NCBI GenBank assembly: GCA_964614515.1
Contig: CAZTPJ010000047.1
Location: forward strand, 1-29,214
Source: CAZTPJ01 sp964614515
GTDB lineage: Bacteria > Planctomycetota > Phycisphaerae > Phycisphaerales > UBA1924
Direction of reading: 5' to 3'
Length of the DNA: 29,214 bases
Shown: piece by piece, positions 14,478 to 21,572 of the stretch
Position numbering within the stretch: the first letter of the stretch is position 1
Layout of the letters: each line of letters opens with the position of its first letter
Position numbers and translations under genes: made by a program
The notes under the pieces: generated by a model
What the model saw: the letters and a program-made list of their open reading frames with translations, nothing else
The model's database searches: none
What the model was told of the DNA's origin: nothing

Positions 14478-15722
14478 ATGGCACTGACGCTCTCTCGCCG
14501 GGTTCTGTCGCTCAAGCCCTCGGCCACGGTCGCCATGGCCAATCGCGTCAAGGCGCTACGGCGAAGCGGCGTGGATGTGCTCGCGTTCGCGGCCGGGGAG
14601 CCGGACTTCGACACGCCCGAAGCCATCAAATCTGCGGCGATCGAGGCGCTGCACAAGGGCATGACGAAGTATTCGCCGACGCTCGGCACGCCCGAGGCGC
14701 GGCAGGCCATCGCCGAGAAACTCACGCGAGAGAACGGAATCCCGGGACTCACGGCGGACCATGTGGCGATCTCCGTGGGGGCGAAGCATTCGTTCTTTCT
14801 CGCGGCGCATTGCCTGTTTGATCCATCCGAGGGGGGGGAAGCGCTGCTGCCGGTGCCGGCGTGGGTGAGTTATGCGCCGATCCTTGAACTGGCCGGGGCG
14901 AAGGTCGTGCCCGTGCCCACCACGCCCGAGGGTTCGTTCAAGATCACGCCGGCGCAGTTGCGCTCGGCCATCACGCCGCGCTCGCGAATGCTCGTGCTCA
15001 ACAGCCCATGCAACCCGACGAGCCAGGTGTATTCGCCCGAAGAACTGGCCGCAATCGCCCGCGTGGTGATCGAGAGCGCCGCGACGGCGCCGAATCTGGT
15101 CGTCGTGCATGATGAGATTTATGAGAAGATCGTGTACGGCGGGGCGAAGCATGTGTCGATGGCGTCGCTGCCGGGCATGGCCGAGCGAACGATCACCATC
15201 AACGGCATGTCCAAGGCGTTTGCGATGACGGGGTGGCGCGTGGGGTATGCGGCCGCGTCGGGCGAGAGCGGCAAATCGCTCATCCGCGCCTTTGACACCC
15301 TGCAAGGGCAGATGACCAACAACATCACGACGTTTGTGTATCCGGCGATCGTCACGGCACTCACGCGGTGCGCGGAAGATGTGGAACGGATGCGCACGGC
15401 CTTCGCGAACCGTGCGGAAGTCATGCACGCGAGACTCAGCGCCATCGAGGGCGTGTCGTGCGTACGTCCGGTGGGCGCGTTCTATGCGTTCGCGGATGTC
15501 TCGCGGGTGTTTGGGCGTACGTCCGCGGGCGGGCGACGCATCGCGTCGGCGAGCGATTTCGCGGAGGCGCTGTTGGAGGAGTATCGAATGGCCGTGGTTC
15601 CCGGCGAAGAGTTCGGCGGTTGCGGCGGGAATCATGTGCGGTTGTCGTTCGCGTGTGGAGAGTCTGACATTGAGGAAGGGGCGAAGCGGCTGCGGGCGTT
15701 TGTGGAGGGGATGAGGAAGTAA
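14478..15722 (+). CDS. Pyridoxal-phosphate aminotransferase (aspartate type)
   Basis: A 414-residue class I/II aminotransferase (fold type I). The cofactor lysine is Lys246 in NGMSKAFAMTGWR. NSPCNPTS at about 175-182 and VVHDEIYEKIVYGG at 209-222 hold the Asn and Asp that hold the cofactor, and VRLSFA near the C-terminus holds the substrate-carboxylate Arg. AAGEPDFDTP near 38-47 is the classic N-terminal signature of the aspartate and related transaminases of subgroup I-gamma. It probably makes aspartate/oxaloacetate or related conversions in the cytosol. The ATG at 14478 has no Shine-Dalgarno sequence; the preceding bases are pyrimidine-rich. Exact amino-acid specificity cannot be read from sequence. 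Confidence 0.92.
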   Translation: MALTLSRRVLSLKPSATVAMANRVKALRRSGVDVLAFAAGEPDFDTPEAIKSAAIEALHKGMTKYSPTLGTPEARQAIAEKLTRENGIPGLTADHVAISVGAKHSFFLAAHCLFDPSEGGEALLPVPAWVSYAPILELAGAKVVPVPTTPEGSFKITPAQLRSAITPRSRMLVLNSPCNPTSQVYSPEELAAIARVVIESAATAPNLVVVHDEIYEKIVYGGAKHVSMASLPGMAERTITINGMSKAFAMTGWRVGYAAASGESGKSLIRAFDTLQGQMTNNITTFVYPAIVTALTRCAEDVERMRTAFANRAEVMHARLSAIEGVSCVRPVGAFYAFADVSRVFGRTSAGGRRIASASDFAEALLEEYRMAVVPGEEFGGCGGNHVRLSFACGESDIEEGAKRLRAFVEGMRK

Positions 15723-15732
15723 GTGGTCGGCG

Positions 15733-15765
15733 TGCCCCGACTATGCCGCTTCGGCATAGTCGGGA
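15733..15765 (+). repeat. REP-like palindrome with GTGCC head, copy 3
   Basis: CCCGACTATGCCG at 15737-15749 pairs with 15753-15765 (13 bp, loop CTT). It is preceded by GTGCC and lies just after the aminotransferase stop, so it may also act as a transcript end. With the next element it forms an inverted pair. Confidence 0.8.
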
Positions 15766-15826
15766 TTGGGCGTCGGATCGTCAAGAAACCTGGCGGTCGC
15801 GCTAGACGTCGATCACACCCGGATCG

Positions 15827-15857
15827 CCCGACAATGCGAAGCGCATTGTCGGGGCAC
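15827..15857 (-). repeat. REP-like palindrome with GTGCC head, copy 4 (inverted)
   Basis: CCCGACAATGCG at 15827-15838 pairs with 15842-15853 (12 bp, loop AAG). On the minus strand it starts GTGCCCCGAC, as copy 3 does on the plus strand. The outer 10-bp arms at 15733-15742 and 15848-15857 are perfect inverted repeats. Confidence 0.8.
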
Positions 15858-15860
15858 GGG

Positions 15861-15889
15861 TTGACTTTCGGTTGGAGTGGCGGCACAAT
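15861..15889 (+). promoter_or_regulatory. Sigma70-type promoter TTGACT-N17-CACAAT
   Basis: TTGACT at 15861-15866 and CACAAT at 15884-15889 are separated by exactly 17 bp. The expected transcription start (about 15896) is at the ATG at 15897, so the Cys-rich protein message is probably leaderless. It begins 4 bp after the inverted palindrome. Confidence 0.65.
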
Positions 15890-15896
15890 TGCGATG

Positions 15897-16247
15897 ATGT
15901 TCGTGCGTGTGATGCTTGCGATGCTGGTTGTGCTGGCTCAGGTTGGGCCGGCGTGGTCGAACATCGCTCGCGCAAACGTGCCGGCCGCCTCGTGCTGCGA
16001 GGGTTCGTGCTGCTGCGGGGATGGTTGCGAGTGTGCGCTACGGCCGGTGGAGCCTGCGCCGCGCCAGCCTGTGCCGATGCCCGGCGGCGTGCGAGTTGAG
16101 TTGGTGGTGGTGGCCGTGGCCATGCCGGGCGTGGTGTTGGTGAGCGAGTCCTCGCACGCATCGCGTGTGATGGGTGATTGCGTGGCGTCATGCGGGCGTC
16201 GGCCGGGCGTGCGGATGCAATCGCTGCTGTGCATGTGGACAACGTGA
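15897..16247 (+). CDS. Small Cys-rich exported protein
   Basis: A 116-residue protein with an N-terminal signal peptide (MFVRVMLAMLVVLAQVGPAW) and, after it, a dense cysteine cluster, SCCEGSCCCGDGCECA. The rest is Pro-rich and Val-rich, with a few more Cys near the C-terminus. Such clusters bind thiophilic metal ions, but no known family is recognised. The open frame extends upstream to 15723; the ATG at 15897 is preferred because it begins right at the start predicted from the promoter, and translating the upstream part would run through a REP-like palindrome. An adjacent ATG at 15894 is equally usable. It is followed by an HMA-domain lipoprotein and a barrel-like protein, so a role in copper or mercury handling is inferred. 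Confidence 0.6.
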   Translation: MFVRVMLAMLVVLAQVGPAWSNIARANVPAASCCEGSCCCGDGCECALRPVEPAPRQPVPMPGGVRVELVVVAVAMPGVVLVSESSHASRVMGDCVASCGRRPGVRMQSLLCMWTT

Positions 16248-16343
16248 ATGTGTGTGGGGATTCCGCGCGCTGTGCGAAGCGGCGAGATGATCGCCGTGAA
16301 TGTGATGGCGCGCGGTGAGCCTCAAGGGCCAATGGTGTACACG

Positions 16344-16369
16344 CACAGGCGGGACGCCCGTGCCACCGG
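16344..16369 (+). repeat. Dispersed GCAGGCGGGACGCCC repeat, variant copy
   Basis: The unit CACAGGCGGGACGCCCGTGC followed by CACCGG aligns with the copies at 479, 17656 and 17700. It lies between the Cys-rich gene and the HMA gene. Confidence 0.65.
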
Positions 16370-16412
16370 TTGTTCATGATTTCCACGGATCAATCACACA
16401 AGGAGTTATCAC

Positions 16413-16772
16413 ATGCGAAGCATGTTTGCGGCGGTTGTGTTGGCGGGAGTGTTTGTGTTTGGCGGCTGCGCCGGTTCGCAGCACGCGGGCGGGGATGCGG
16501 GCGGCGAAGGCGCGGCATCGCTCACCAGCGAAGCACCCATCGAGGCGTCATCGGTCGTGTTGGAAGTTCACGGATTGAGTTGCCCGCTGTGCGCGACGAA
16601 CCTGGACAAGAAACTCGAGGGCGTCTCGGGTGTGAACATGGTGTCGGTCAATCTCGAGGATGGTCTGGTGCAGGTCGGCTTTGACGACGCCTCGCCGCGC
16701 CCAAGCCCGCGTATGCTCGCCAAGGCCGTGACGGACTCTGGTTTCACGCTCGTGCGGATCACGCCGAACTGA
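16413..16772 (+). CDS. HMA-domain lipoprotein
   Basis: A 119-residue exported protein with a single heavy-metal-associated domain. The signal sequence ends in FGGC, so Cys19 is probably lipidated; a disordered Gly/Ala linker follows. The domain, about residues 46-118, has HGLSCPLCATNLDKKLEGVS with Cys57 and Cys60 in the CxxC metal-binding loop, and the ferredoxin-like order of the rest (VNMVSVNLEDG, then VGFDDASPRPSP and AKAVTDSGF). AGGAG lies 7 nt before the ATG. This is the same fold as CopZ, MerP and the N-domains of copper ATPases, so Cu(I) or Hg(II) binding at the outer face of the inner membrane or in the outer membrane is likely. Confidence 0.85.
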   Translation: MRSMFAAVVLAGVFVFGGCAGSQHAGGDAGGEGAASLTSEAPIEASSVVLEVHGLSCPLCATNLDKKLEGVSGVNMVSVNLEDGLVQVGFDDASPRPSPRMLAKAVTDSGFTLVRITPN

Positions 16773-16798
16773 CGGGCATGTCAGGAAAGGAACTCGCG

Positions 16799-17635
16799 AT
16801 GAGTACGTTATCGTTGCGCGCTGTCGTCTGCATCGCGATCGCCGCGGGCGCGGCCCACGCGCAGGAAGCGCTGAACATGCCCGCGGCGACGCAGCCCGCG
16901 GCCGAGCACTTCACCTTTCGCGCCTTGTATCGCTACACAAGTCTCGATGATGACCCGACGCCGCGCGGACGCACCGTGGATGAACACCGAATCGACGCGA
17001 TGATCGCTTATGGCATCACCGGCGAACTCTCCGCCACCCTCACGCTCCCGCTCGCCACGCGACGCACCATGTTTGATGACGGGACGCCAAGCGACACCGA
17101 TGTCGGCGTGATGGACCCCACGGCCATGCTCAAGTGGCGATTCTGGAAAGAAGACCTCGGACCCGTGGACACCGTTCGCGTCAGCCTGCTCGTTGGCGCG
17201 GAACTGCCCATTGGCGACGGCGTATACACCAGCGGTTCGGTCGATCCGATCATCGGCGGCGTCATCACGAGCGTGCTGGGTCGTCACGGCCTCAACGGGG
17301 CGCTGCAATACACGCTCACGACCGATGGCGATGATGAAGCGCTCACGTTCGCGCAGGGTCAGGCCGATGCGCTTCGCGCGGATGCGTCGTGGCTGTATCG
17401 ACTCTCGCCGGAGAAATACGCGGAGGACACAAAGGCTGCGACGTATTCCGTGCTTGAACTCAACTGGCGATATGAAACCAACGGCGATCGCGAGTTGTTT
17501 CTGTCGCCTGGACTCTTGTATGAAGCCAAGACCTGGGCGGCCGAGATCGGCGTGCAGATTCCCATCGAGCAGTCGGTGGGGCATCGGCCGGAGACGGAGG
17601 TGGCGATTGTGGCGGGGTTGAGGTTTTTGTTTTGA
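16799..17635 (+). CDS. Outer-membrane beta-barrel-like protein
   Basis: A 278-residue exported protein. A signal peptide (residues 1-19, ending AAHA) is followed by repeating amphipathic strands, and the chain ends in LRFLF, with a terminal Phe as in outer-membrane barrels. The strand pattern (FTFRALYRYTSLDDD, then ITGELSATLTLPLATRR and GLLYEAKTWAAEIGVQIPI) fits the MetA-pathway/transporter barrel family. An ATG at 16778 is in frame, but AGGAAAGG lies between it and the ATG at 16799 and correctly spaced for the latter, which also gives a better signal peptide. It follows the HMA lipoprotein by 26 bp, presumably in one transcript. It is predicted to be a channel or efflux-associated barrel; the substrate is not known. 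Confidence 0.7.
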   Translation: MSTLSLRAVVCIAIAAGAAHAQEALNMPAATQPAAEHFTFRALYRYTSLDDDPTPRGRTVDEHRIDAMIAYGITGELSATLTLPLATRRTMFDDGTPSDTDVGVMDPTAMLKWRFWKEDLGPVDTVRVSLLVGAELPIGDGVYTSGSVDPIIGGVITSVLGRHGLNGALQYTLTTDGDDEALTFAQGQADALRADASWLYRLSPEKYAEDTKAATYSVLELNWRYETNGDRELFLSPGLLYEAKTWAAEIGVQIPIEQSVGHRPETEVAIVAGLRFLF

Positions 17636-17655
17636 GGGACATTGATGTGAGGCGG

Positions 17656-17682
17656 GTGCAGGCGGGACGCCCGCACCACCGG
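17656..17682 (+). repeat. Dispersed GCAGGCGGGACGCCC repeat, copy 2
   Basis: Identical over 27 bp to the minus-strand copy at 479-505. It lies in the space between converging genes, 21 bp after the barrel gene. Confidence 0.85.
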
Positions 17683-17699
17683 ATCCCTGAGAGAAGGAA

Positions 17700-17724
17700 G
17701 TGCAGGCGGGAGGCCCGCGCCACC
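17700..17724 (+). repeat. Dispersed GCAGGCGGGACGCCC repeat, variant copy
   Basis: GTGCAGGCGGGAGGCCCGCG then CCACC, 44 bp after the previous copy. It differs by GAGG for GACG and a C-to-G/A change in the right arm. Confidence 0.75.
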
Positions 17725-17749
17725 GCGTAGCGATGCAGCGGGGATTGGT

Positions 17750-18394
17750 TCAAAACCCCGCCGCGGCGAGCCACGCGGAGGGTCTCTGGCCGAGCGCATC
17801 GGCGATGGTGATGAGGGATTCAACGCTGGGCAGGTGCGCGCCGCGCTCGATCGAGGAGAGTTGGCTGACGCTCACGGCCGAGGCTTCGGAGAGGTCGCGC
17901 AGGGTCCAGCCCTTCTCCGTCCTCGCGAGGCGGATGCGACGGCCAAGTTCCTGTCTGAGGCGATCCTGCGGGCGTGCGCCGAGGTTGAACGCGGCCGCGG
18001 CCTGCGCGAGACACCGCCGCAGTTCCTCCAGCGAGAACGGCTTGGCGAGATAATCAAAGACATCGCGCTTGAACGTCTGGCGCATGGAGTCCAGCGAGGG
18101 ATAGCCGGTGACAACGATGACGCAGAGTTTGGTCCAGCGCTTGCGAATCTCGGTGAGGACATCCTCGCCGTTGTGATCGCCCATCTTGATGTCGAGTAGG
18201 ACCACGTCGGGCAGTCGCTCTTCACACGCGGCAAAGAACGCCGGCGGCGTGCCTACCGCGCGAACGTCATGCCCCTCGGACTCCAGCGTTGCCTGCACAT
18301 ACTGGCGAAAGTCGTCATCATCATCGAGCGCGACAATGGACAACGCGGGCATCGGCGCGGGGTCGAGCGGTGTTTTCGCGTCGGTGGAGGTCAT
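17750..18394 (-). CDS. Response regulator with XRE-type HTH output domain
   Basis: A 214-residue DNA-binding response regulator. The N-terminal CheY-like receiver (about 17-135) has the acidic patch LDDDDD near 24-28, phosphoacceptor Asp68 in VVLLDIKMG, Thr96 and Lys118. Residues about 148-210 form a helix-turn-helix of the XRE/HTH_3 class (LGRRIRLARTEKGWTLRDLS, then SVSQLSSIERG). This combination is uncommon; receivers are usually joined to LuxR, OmpR or NtrC outputs. The frame begins with a GTG at 18403, but the ATG at 18394 is taken; neither has a Shine-Dalgarno site. It follows the histidine kinase gene by 116 bp on the same strand, so they form a two-component pair. Confidence 0.85.
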   Translation of the reverse strand: MTSTDAKTPLDPAPMPALSIVALDDDDDFRQYVQATLESEGHDVRAVGTPPAFFAACEERLPDVVLLDIKMGDHNGEDVLTEIRKRWTKLCVIVVTGYPSLDSMRQTFKRDVFDYLAKPFSLEELRRCLAQAAAAFNLGARPQDRLRQELGRRIRLARTEKGWTLRDLSEASAVSVSQLSSIERGAHLPSVESLITIADALGQRPSAWLAAAGF

Positions 18395-18470
18395 GGGAAT
18401 CACGGCCGGGGGACGAATCGACGTTAAGCCTACCAGAAAAGGCCATGGAGGATGCGGGGAGGGGGGAGGG

Positions 18471-18493
18471 AGTGCTGGGTGCTGAGTGCTGGG
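18471..18493. repeat. Short tandem repeat GTGCTG in the kinase-regulator spacer
   Basis: Three units AGTGCTGGGT/GCTGAGTGCTGGG lie in the 116-bp gap between the histidine kinase and its regulator, after a G-rich run. Low-complexity, no further interpretation. Confidence 0.5.
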
Positions 18494-18510
18494 GGGTGGT
18501 GGGGGTCAGG

Positions 18511-20082
18511 TCAATCCTGCGGGCGTGGGAGCATGACTTCAAACACGGCTCCGGGGCCATCCGTGCGGTTTCTGGCGAGCAGCAGGCCGCCGTGTTCCCG
18601 CACAATGCCCTCGGCCACGGCCAGCCCCAGCCCCGTCCCTCGGGCATCGAGTCGCGTGCTGGCGAAGGGCTGGAAGAGTCTTGGGAGGATATCGGGATCG
18701 ATTCCGGGGCCGTTGTCGGACACGGTGATGGAGACCCAATCGGCGCTGTCGCGGTGGGCGACTTCGGCGCGAATCTCGACGCGCGGGGGGGGCGATTCGC
18801 CGCCATTGGCCGTGCGCCCGGGGCGGGGACGAAGCGCATCCGCCGCGTTTCGGAGCAGATTGACAAAGACCTGCATCATGCGATCCGCGTCGCATTCGAC
18901 CAGAAGCGACTCGGCGATGGCGTTGTCAAACGTGACGGCCTCAAGGCCGCGATCGAGTCGAACGAGCGTCGCGGCCTCATCGACGACCGCGCGGATGGGA
19001 ACGGTGGAGGTCTTGGGACTGCGCACGCGGGCGTAGTCGAGCAGGCCCTCGCCGAGGCGTTCGAGCCGCGCCACGACGCGGAGCATCAGCGCGGCCGTGG
19101 CACCATCAACACCCGCGCCAGGATCCTGATTGAGTTTCTCGACGAGGCCCTTGAGCACGGCCAGGGGCGTGTTGAGTTCATGCGCGATGCCCGCGGACAT
19201 CATGCCCAGGCCCGCGAGGCGATCGGCATCGGCGAGGTTGCGCCGCGCGGTTTCCAGCAAATGGTTCTTGCGGGCGAGGTCAGTCGCGACTTCTTCAAGT
19301 TGTGACAACGCTCGCGCAAGGTCGCGCTCATGCCGGCGCAGTTCCACGATCGACTCGTTGCGCGAACGCATGAGCTCGCCGAGTTCATCGGCGGGAATCG
19401 CGGATTCGGGGATGATCTCGTCGGTGCGTCGGCCTTCCTGCACGGCCTTGTCGGCCTGCAACATCCGGCGGATCGGGGCGTAGACATGTTGCGGCAACAC
19501 GAAAACTTCAAGCGAGAGCGCGACCAGGCCGTAGACCGCCAGCAGCGCGATGATGAGCAGGGCGTAGAGGGTGACGACGGCGGAGCGCACGCCATCGTTG
19601 CGCACGGCGAGCATGTAATACACGCCATCGGCTGTGGACTCGGTCGCGGCGCTGCGCGGGAGATAGGCGATGGCCTTGGCGGCGCGCCCGTCGGGTTCGA
19701 TCAGGGGTGTGGCGGGCTGGCTTCTCGCGATGGCGGCGAGATCGGGGGCGATGTCGAGTTGCTCGGCGGTTCCCGCGCGAACGCCGACATCATCGGTCGT
19801 CCACGCGCGAAGCGTCCGCGCGTCGGGAATCTCGCCCTGCGCCCGGGCCGTATGCAGCATCGCCCCGAGCAGCGTGCGAGCTTCGCTGGCCTCGGCCTCT
19901 CGCACGAGTTGGGTGACGGCCGGGCGCAGCAGCAGCAGCAGAATCCCGGCCAGACCGATGGAAAAGAGCGTGTGCAGGACGATGAGTTTCTTGCGGATGC
20001 GCATGCCGGCGAGGATGGCCGTGGGCGCACGGGATCGCCGCGGGTGAGCGTGTGTCGGCGTTGTGGCATCGGCTTGGGACAT
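18511..20082 (-). CDS. Sensor histidine kinase
   Basis: A membrane sensor kinase of 523 residues from the ATG at 20082. Segments: a first membrane helix about 33-52, an extracytoplasmic sensor of about 110 residues, a second helix near 168-190, a HAMP-like linker, a coiled coil, then the phosphotransfer helix with GIAHELNTPLAV (His301) and the ATPase domain with VNLLRNAADA, SDNGPGIDP and GTGLGLAV. It autophosphorylates and should donate to the response regulator encoded 116 bp downstream. An upstream ATG at 20115 would add 11 residues but would overlap the divergent rsmB start at 20095, so 20082 is preferred. The sensed signal is unknown. Confidence 0.92.
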   Translation of the reverse strand: MSQADATTPTHAHPRRSRAPTAILAGMRIRKKLIVLHTLFSIGLAGILLLLLRPAVTQLVREAEASEARTLLGAMLHTARAQGEIPDARTLRAWTTDDVGVRAGTAEQLDIAPDLAAIARSQPATPLIEPDGRAAKAIAYLPRSAATESTADGVYYMLAVRNDGVRSAVVTLYALLIIALLAVYGLVALSLEVFVLPQHVYAPIRRMLQADKAVQEGRRTDEIIPESAIPADELGELMRSRNESIVELRRHERDLARALSQLEEVATDLARKNHLLETARRNLADADRLAGLGMMSAGIAHELNTPLAVLKGLVEKLNQDPGAGVDGATAALMLRVVARLERLGEGLLDYARVRSPKTSTVPIRAVVDEAATLVRLDRGLEAVTFDNAIAESLLVECDADRMMQVFVNLLRNAADALRPRPGRTANGGESPPPRVEIRAEVAHRDSADWVSITVSDNGPGIDPDILPRLFQPFASTRLDARGTGLGLAVAEGIVREHGGLLLARNRTDGPGAVFEVMLPRPQD

Positions 20083-20094
20083 GGTTGCCTGTGA

Positions 20095-21525
20095 ATGCGG
20101 CGTCCGGCGCGGCATGGGAGTCTAGAGTCTGTCTTGACCCACGAACATGAACAGGCTGAGCCGGCATCGACGGCCGCGGGCGATGAAGCCAGCGCGCGAG
20201 CGCGAGTGATCCGGCGCATCGCGCGGCAGGCCGAGCGATTTCCGGATCTCGATCTGTCGCCGCTGGACACGGCCGGGCTTGACGGGCGCGATGCCGCGCT
20301 GGCGCACGCGATGCACGATGCGGTGCTGCGGCACTGGCTGGGCCTGACGCACCTGCTCGATGCGTTCGTGAACAAGCCGATGGCGGAACTGGAGGCGAAA
20401 CTTCGCGCCGTGCTGCTGGTTGGCGCTGCGCAACTGCTCCTGCTTGAGCGTGTGCCGGATTATGCGGCCATCAACGAATCCGTATCGTGGGCGAAGCGGC
20501 ACATTCGTCCCGGGGCGGGGGGCGTGGCCAACGCGGTGCTGCGAAAGATCGCGGGCCTTCGCGCGGGCGAGGGGGATGCGCGCGAGTATCGCCAGCGGTG
20601 GAGCGGGCAGCGCGATGAGTGGGCGTTGCCCGATGGGCGGGCGCTGGTGCTGCGCGAGGAAGTGTTGCCGGAGTCGATGTCAGAGCGGCTGGTCATGGCG
20701 ACGAGTCATCCGAGGGCGCTGATCAACTCGTGGCTGGCGCGATGGCCGTTGGATCAAGTGCAGGAACTCGCGTGGCACAGCCTCGGCCCTGCGCCGGTGA
20801 TCCTCAACACGCGGTACGCGGCGCAAGGGGGGGGCGAACTGCCCGAAGGACTGGCACGCCCGCACCAGCGCCCGGGGCATCATGTCTTCACCGGCAATCA
20901 CGCGGCCTTGCTCACGCTGCTGCGCGAGCGGCGCGATGTCTGGGTGCAGGACCCGGCCTCCGCATCGGTCATCGCGGGCGCAGCACACCTGCGCCCGCGG
21001 CGAATCCTCGACATCTGCGCGGGCACGGGAACCAAGACACGCCAACTGGCCGCGACATTTCCCGAGGCGGAGATCATCGCGACCGAGATCGACCCCGCGC
21101 GGCTCGCCGCGCTGCGAACGCAGTTTCAGGATTCCCCGCACGTTCGCGTAATGACGCGAAAGGATGTGCAGGCCAGATGCATCGGCGCGGCGGACCTGAT
21201 CCTGCTCGATGTGCCATGCTCGAACACCGGCGTGCTGGCGCGGCGCGTCGAAGCGAAGTATCGCGCCGGCCCGGAATCATGGAAGCGGCTTGCCGAGATG
21301 CAGCGGCAGATCATCGCCGACGCGATCCCGCTGCGCGCCCCGGGCGGCACGATCCTGTACGCCACATGCAGCATCGAACCCGCCGAAAACGAAGCCCAGG
21401 CCGCATGGACCGGCAAGTGGCACGGCCTGCGCATCGCCAAACGCGAGTCATGGCTGCCCACCGGCGAACCCGGCGGCGACGCGGCGCAATATCACGACGG
21501 AGGGAATTGGTTTGCGATGGTGTAG
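20095..21525 (+). CDS. rsmB: 16S rRNA m5C967 methyltransferase (RsmB-like)
   Basis: Methylates a cytosine in 16S rRNA with S-adenosylmethionine. The protein of 476 residues has an N-terminal NusB-like helical RNA-binding domain (about 35-165) and a C-terminal Rossmann methyltransferase. The SAM loop is DICAGTGTKT at 306-315. The two cysteines of the m5C mechanism are Cys375 in LLDVPCSNTGVL and Cys425 in YATCSIEPAENE. The NusB domain distinguishes it from RsmF. The start is uncertain: the ATG at 20095 lacks a Shine-Dalgarno site, and TTG at 20134 (preceded by GGGAG) is possible. The gene is divergent from the histidine kinase. Confidence 0.93.
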   Translation: MRRPARHGSLESVLTHEHEQAEPASTAAGDEASARARVIRRIARQAERFPDLDLSPLDTAGLDGRDAALAHAMHDAVLRHWLGLTHLLDAFVNKPMAELEAKLRAVLLVGAAQLLLLERVPDYAAINESVSWAKRHIRPGAGGVANAVLRKIAGLRAGEGDAREYRQRWSGQRDEWALPDGRALVLREEVLPESMSERLVMATSHPRALINSWLARWPLDQVQELAWHSLGPAPVILNTRYAAQGGGELPEGLARPHQRPGHHVFTGNHAALLTLLRERRDVWVQDPASASVIAGAAHLRPRRILDICAGTGTKTRQLAATFPEAEIIATEIDPARLAALRTQFQDSPHVRVMTRKDVQARCIGAADLILLDVPCSNTGVLARRVEAKYRAGPESWKRLAEMQRQIIADAIPLRAPGGTILYATCSIEPAENEAQAAWTGKWHGLRIAKRESWLPTGEPGGDAAQYHDGGNWFAMV

Positions 21526-21572
21526 ATCCACACGTCTTGCGGCGCACTCAAGCCACGTTGGCCCACTCGCCC

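Noticed and set aside
14556..15635. Minus-strand open frame, 359 codons, opposite the aminotransferase
   Set aside because: Arg/His-rich, without start signal; antisense to a gene with full catalytic motifs.
671..15857. Palindromes as parts of a CRISPR array
   Set aside because: They are dispersed with different stems and no regular spacers.
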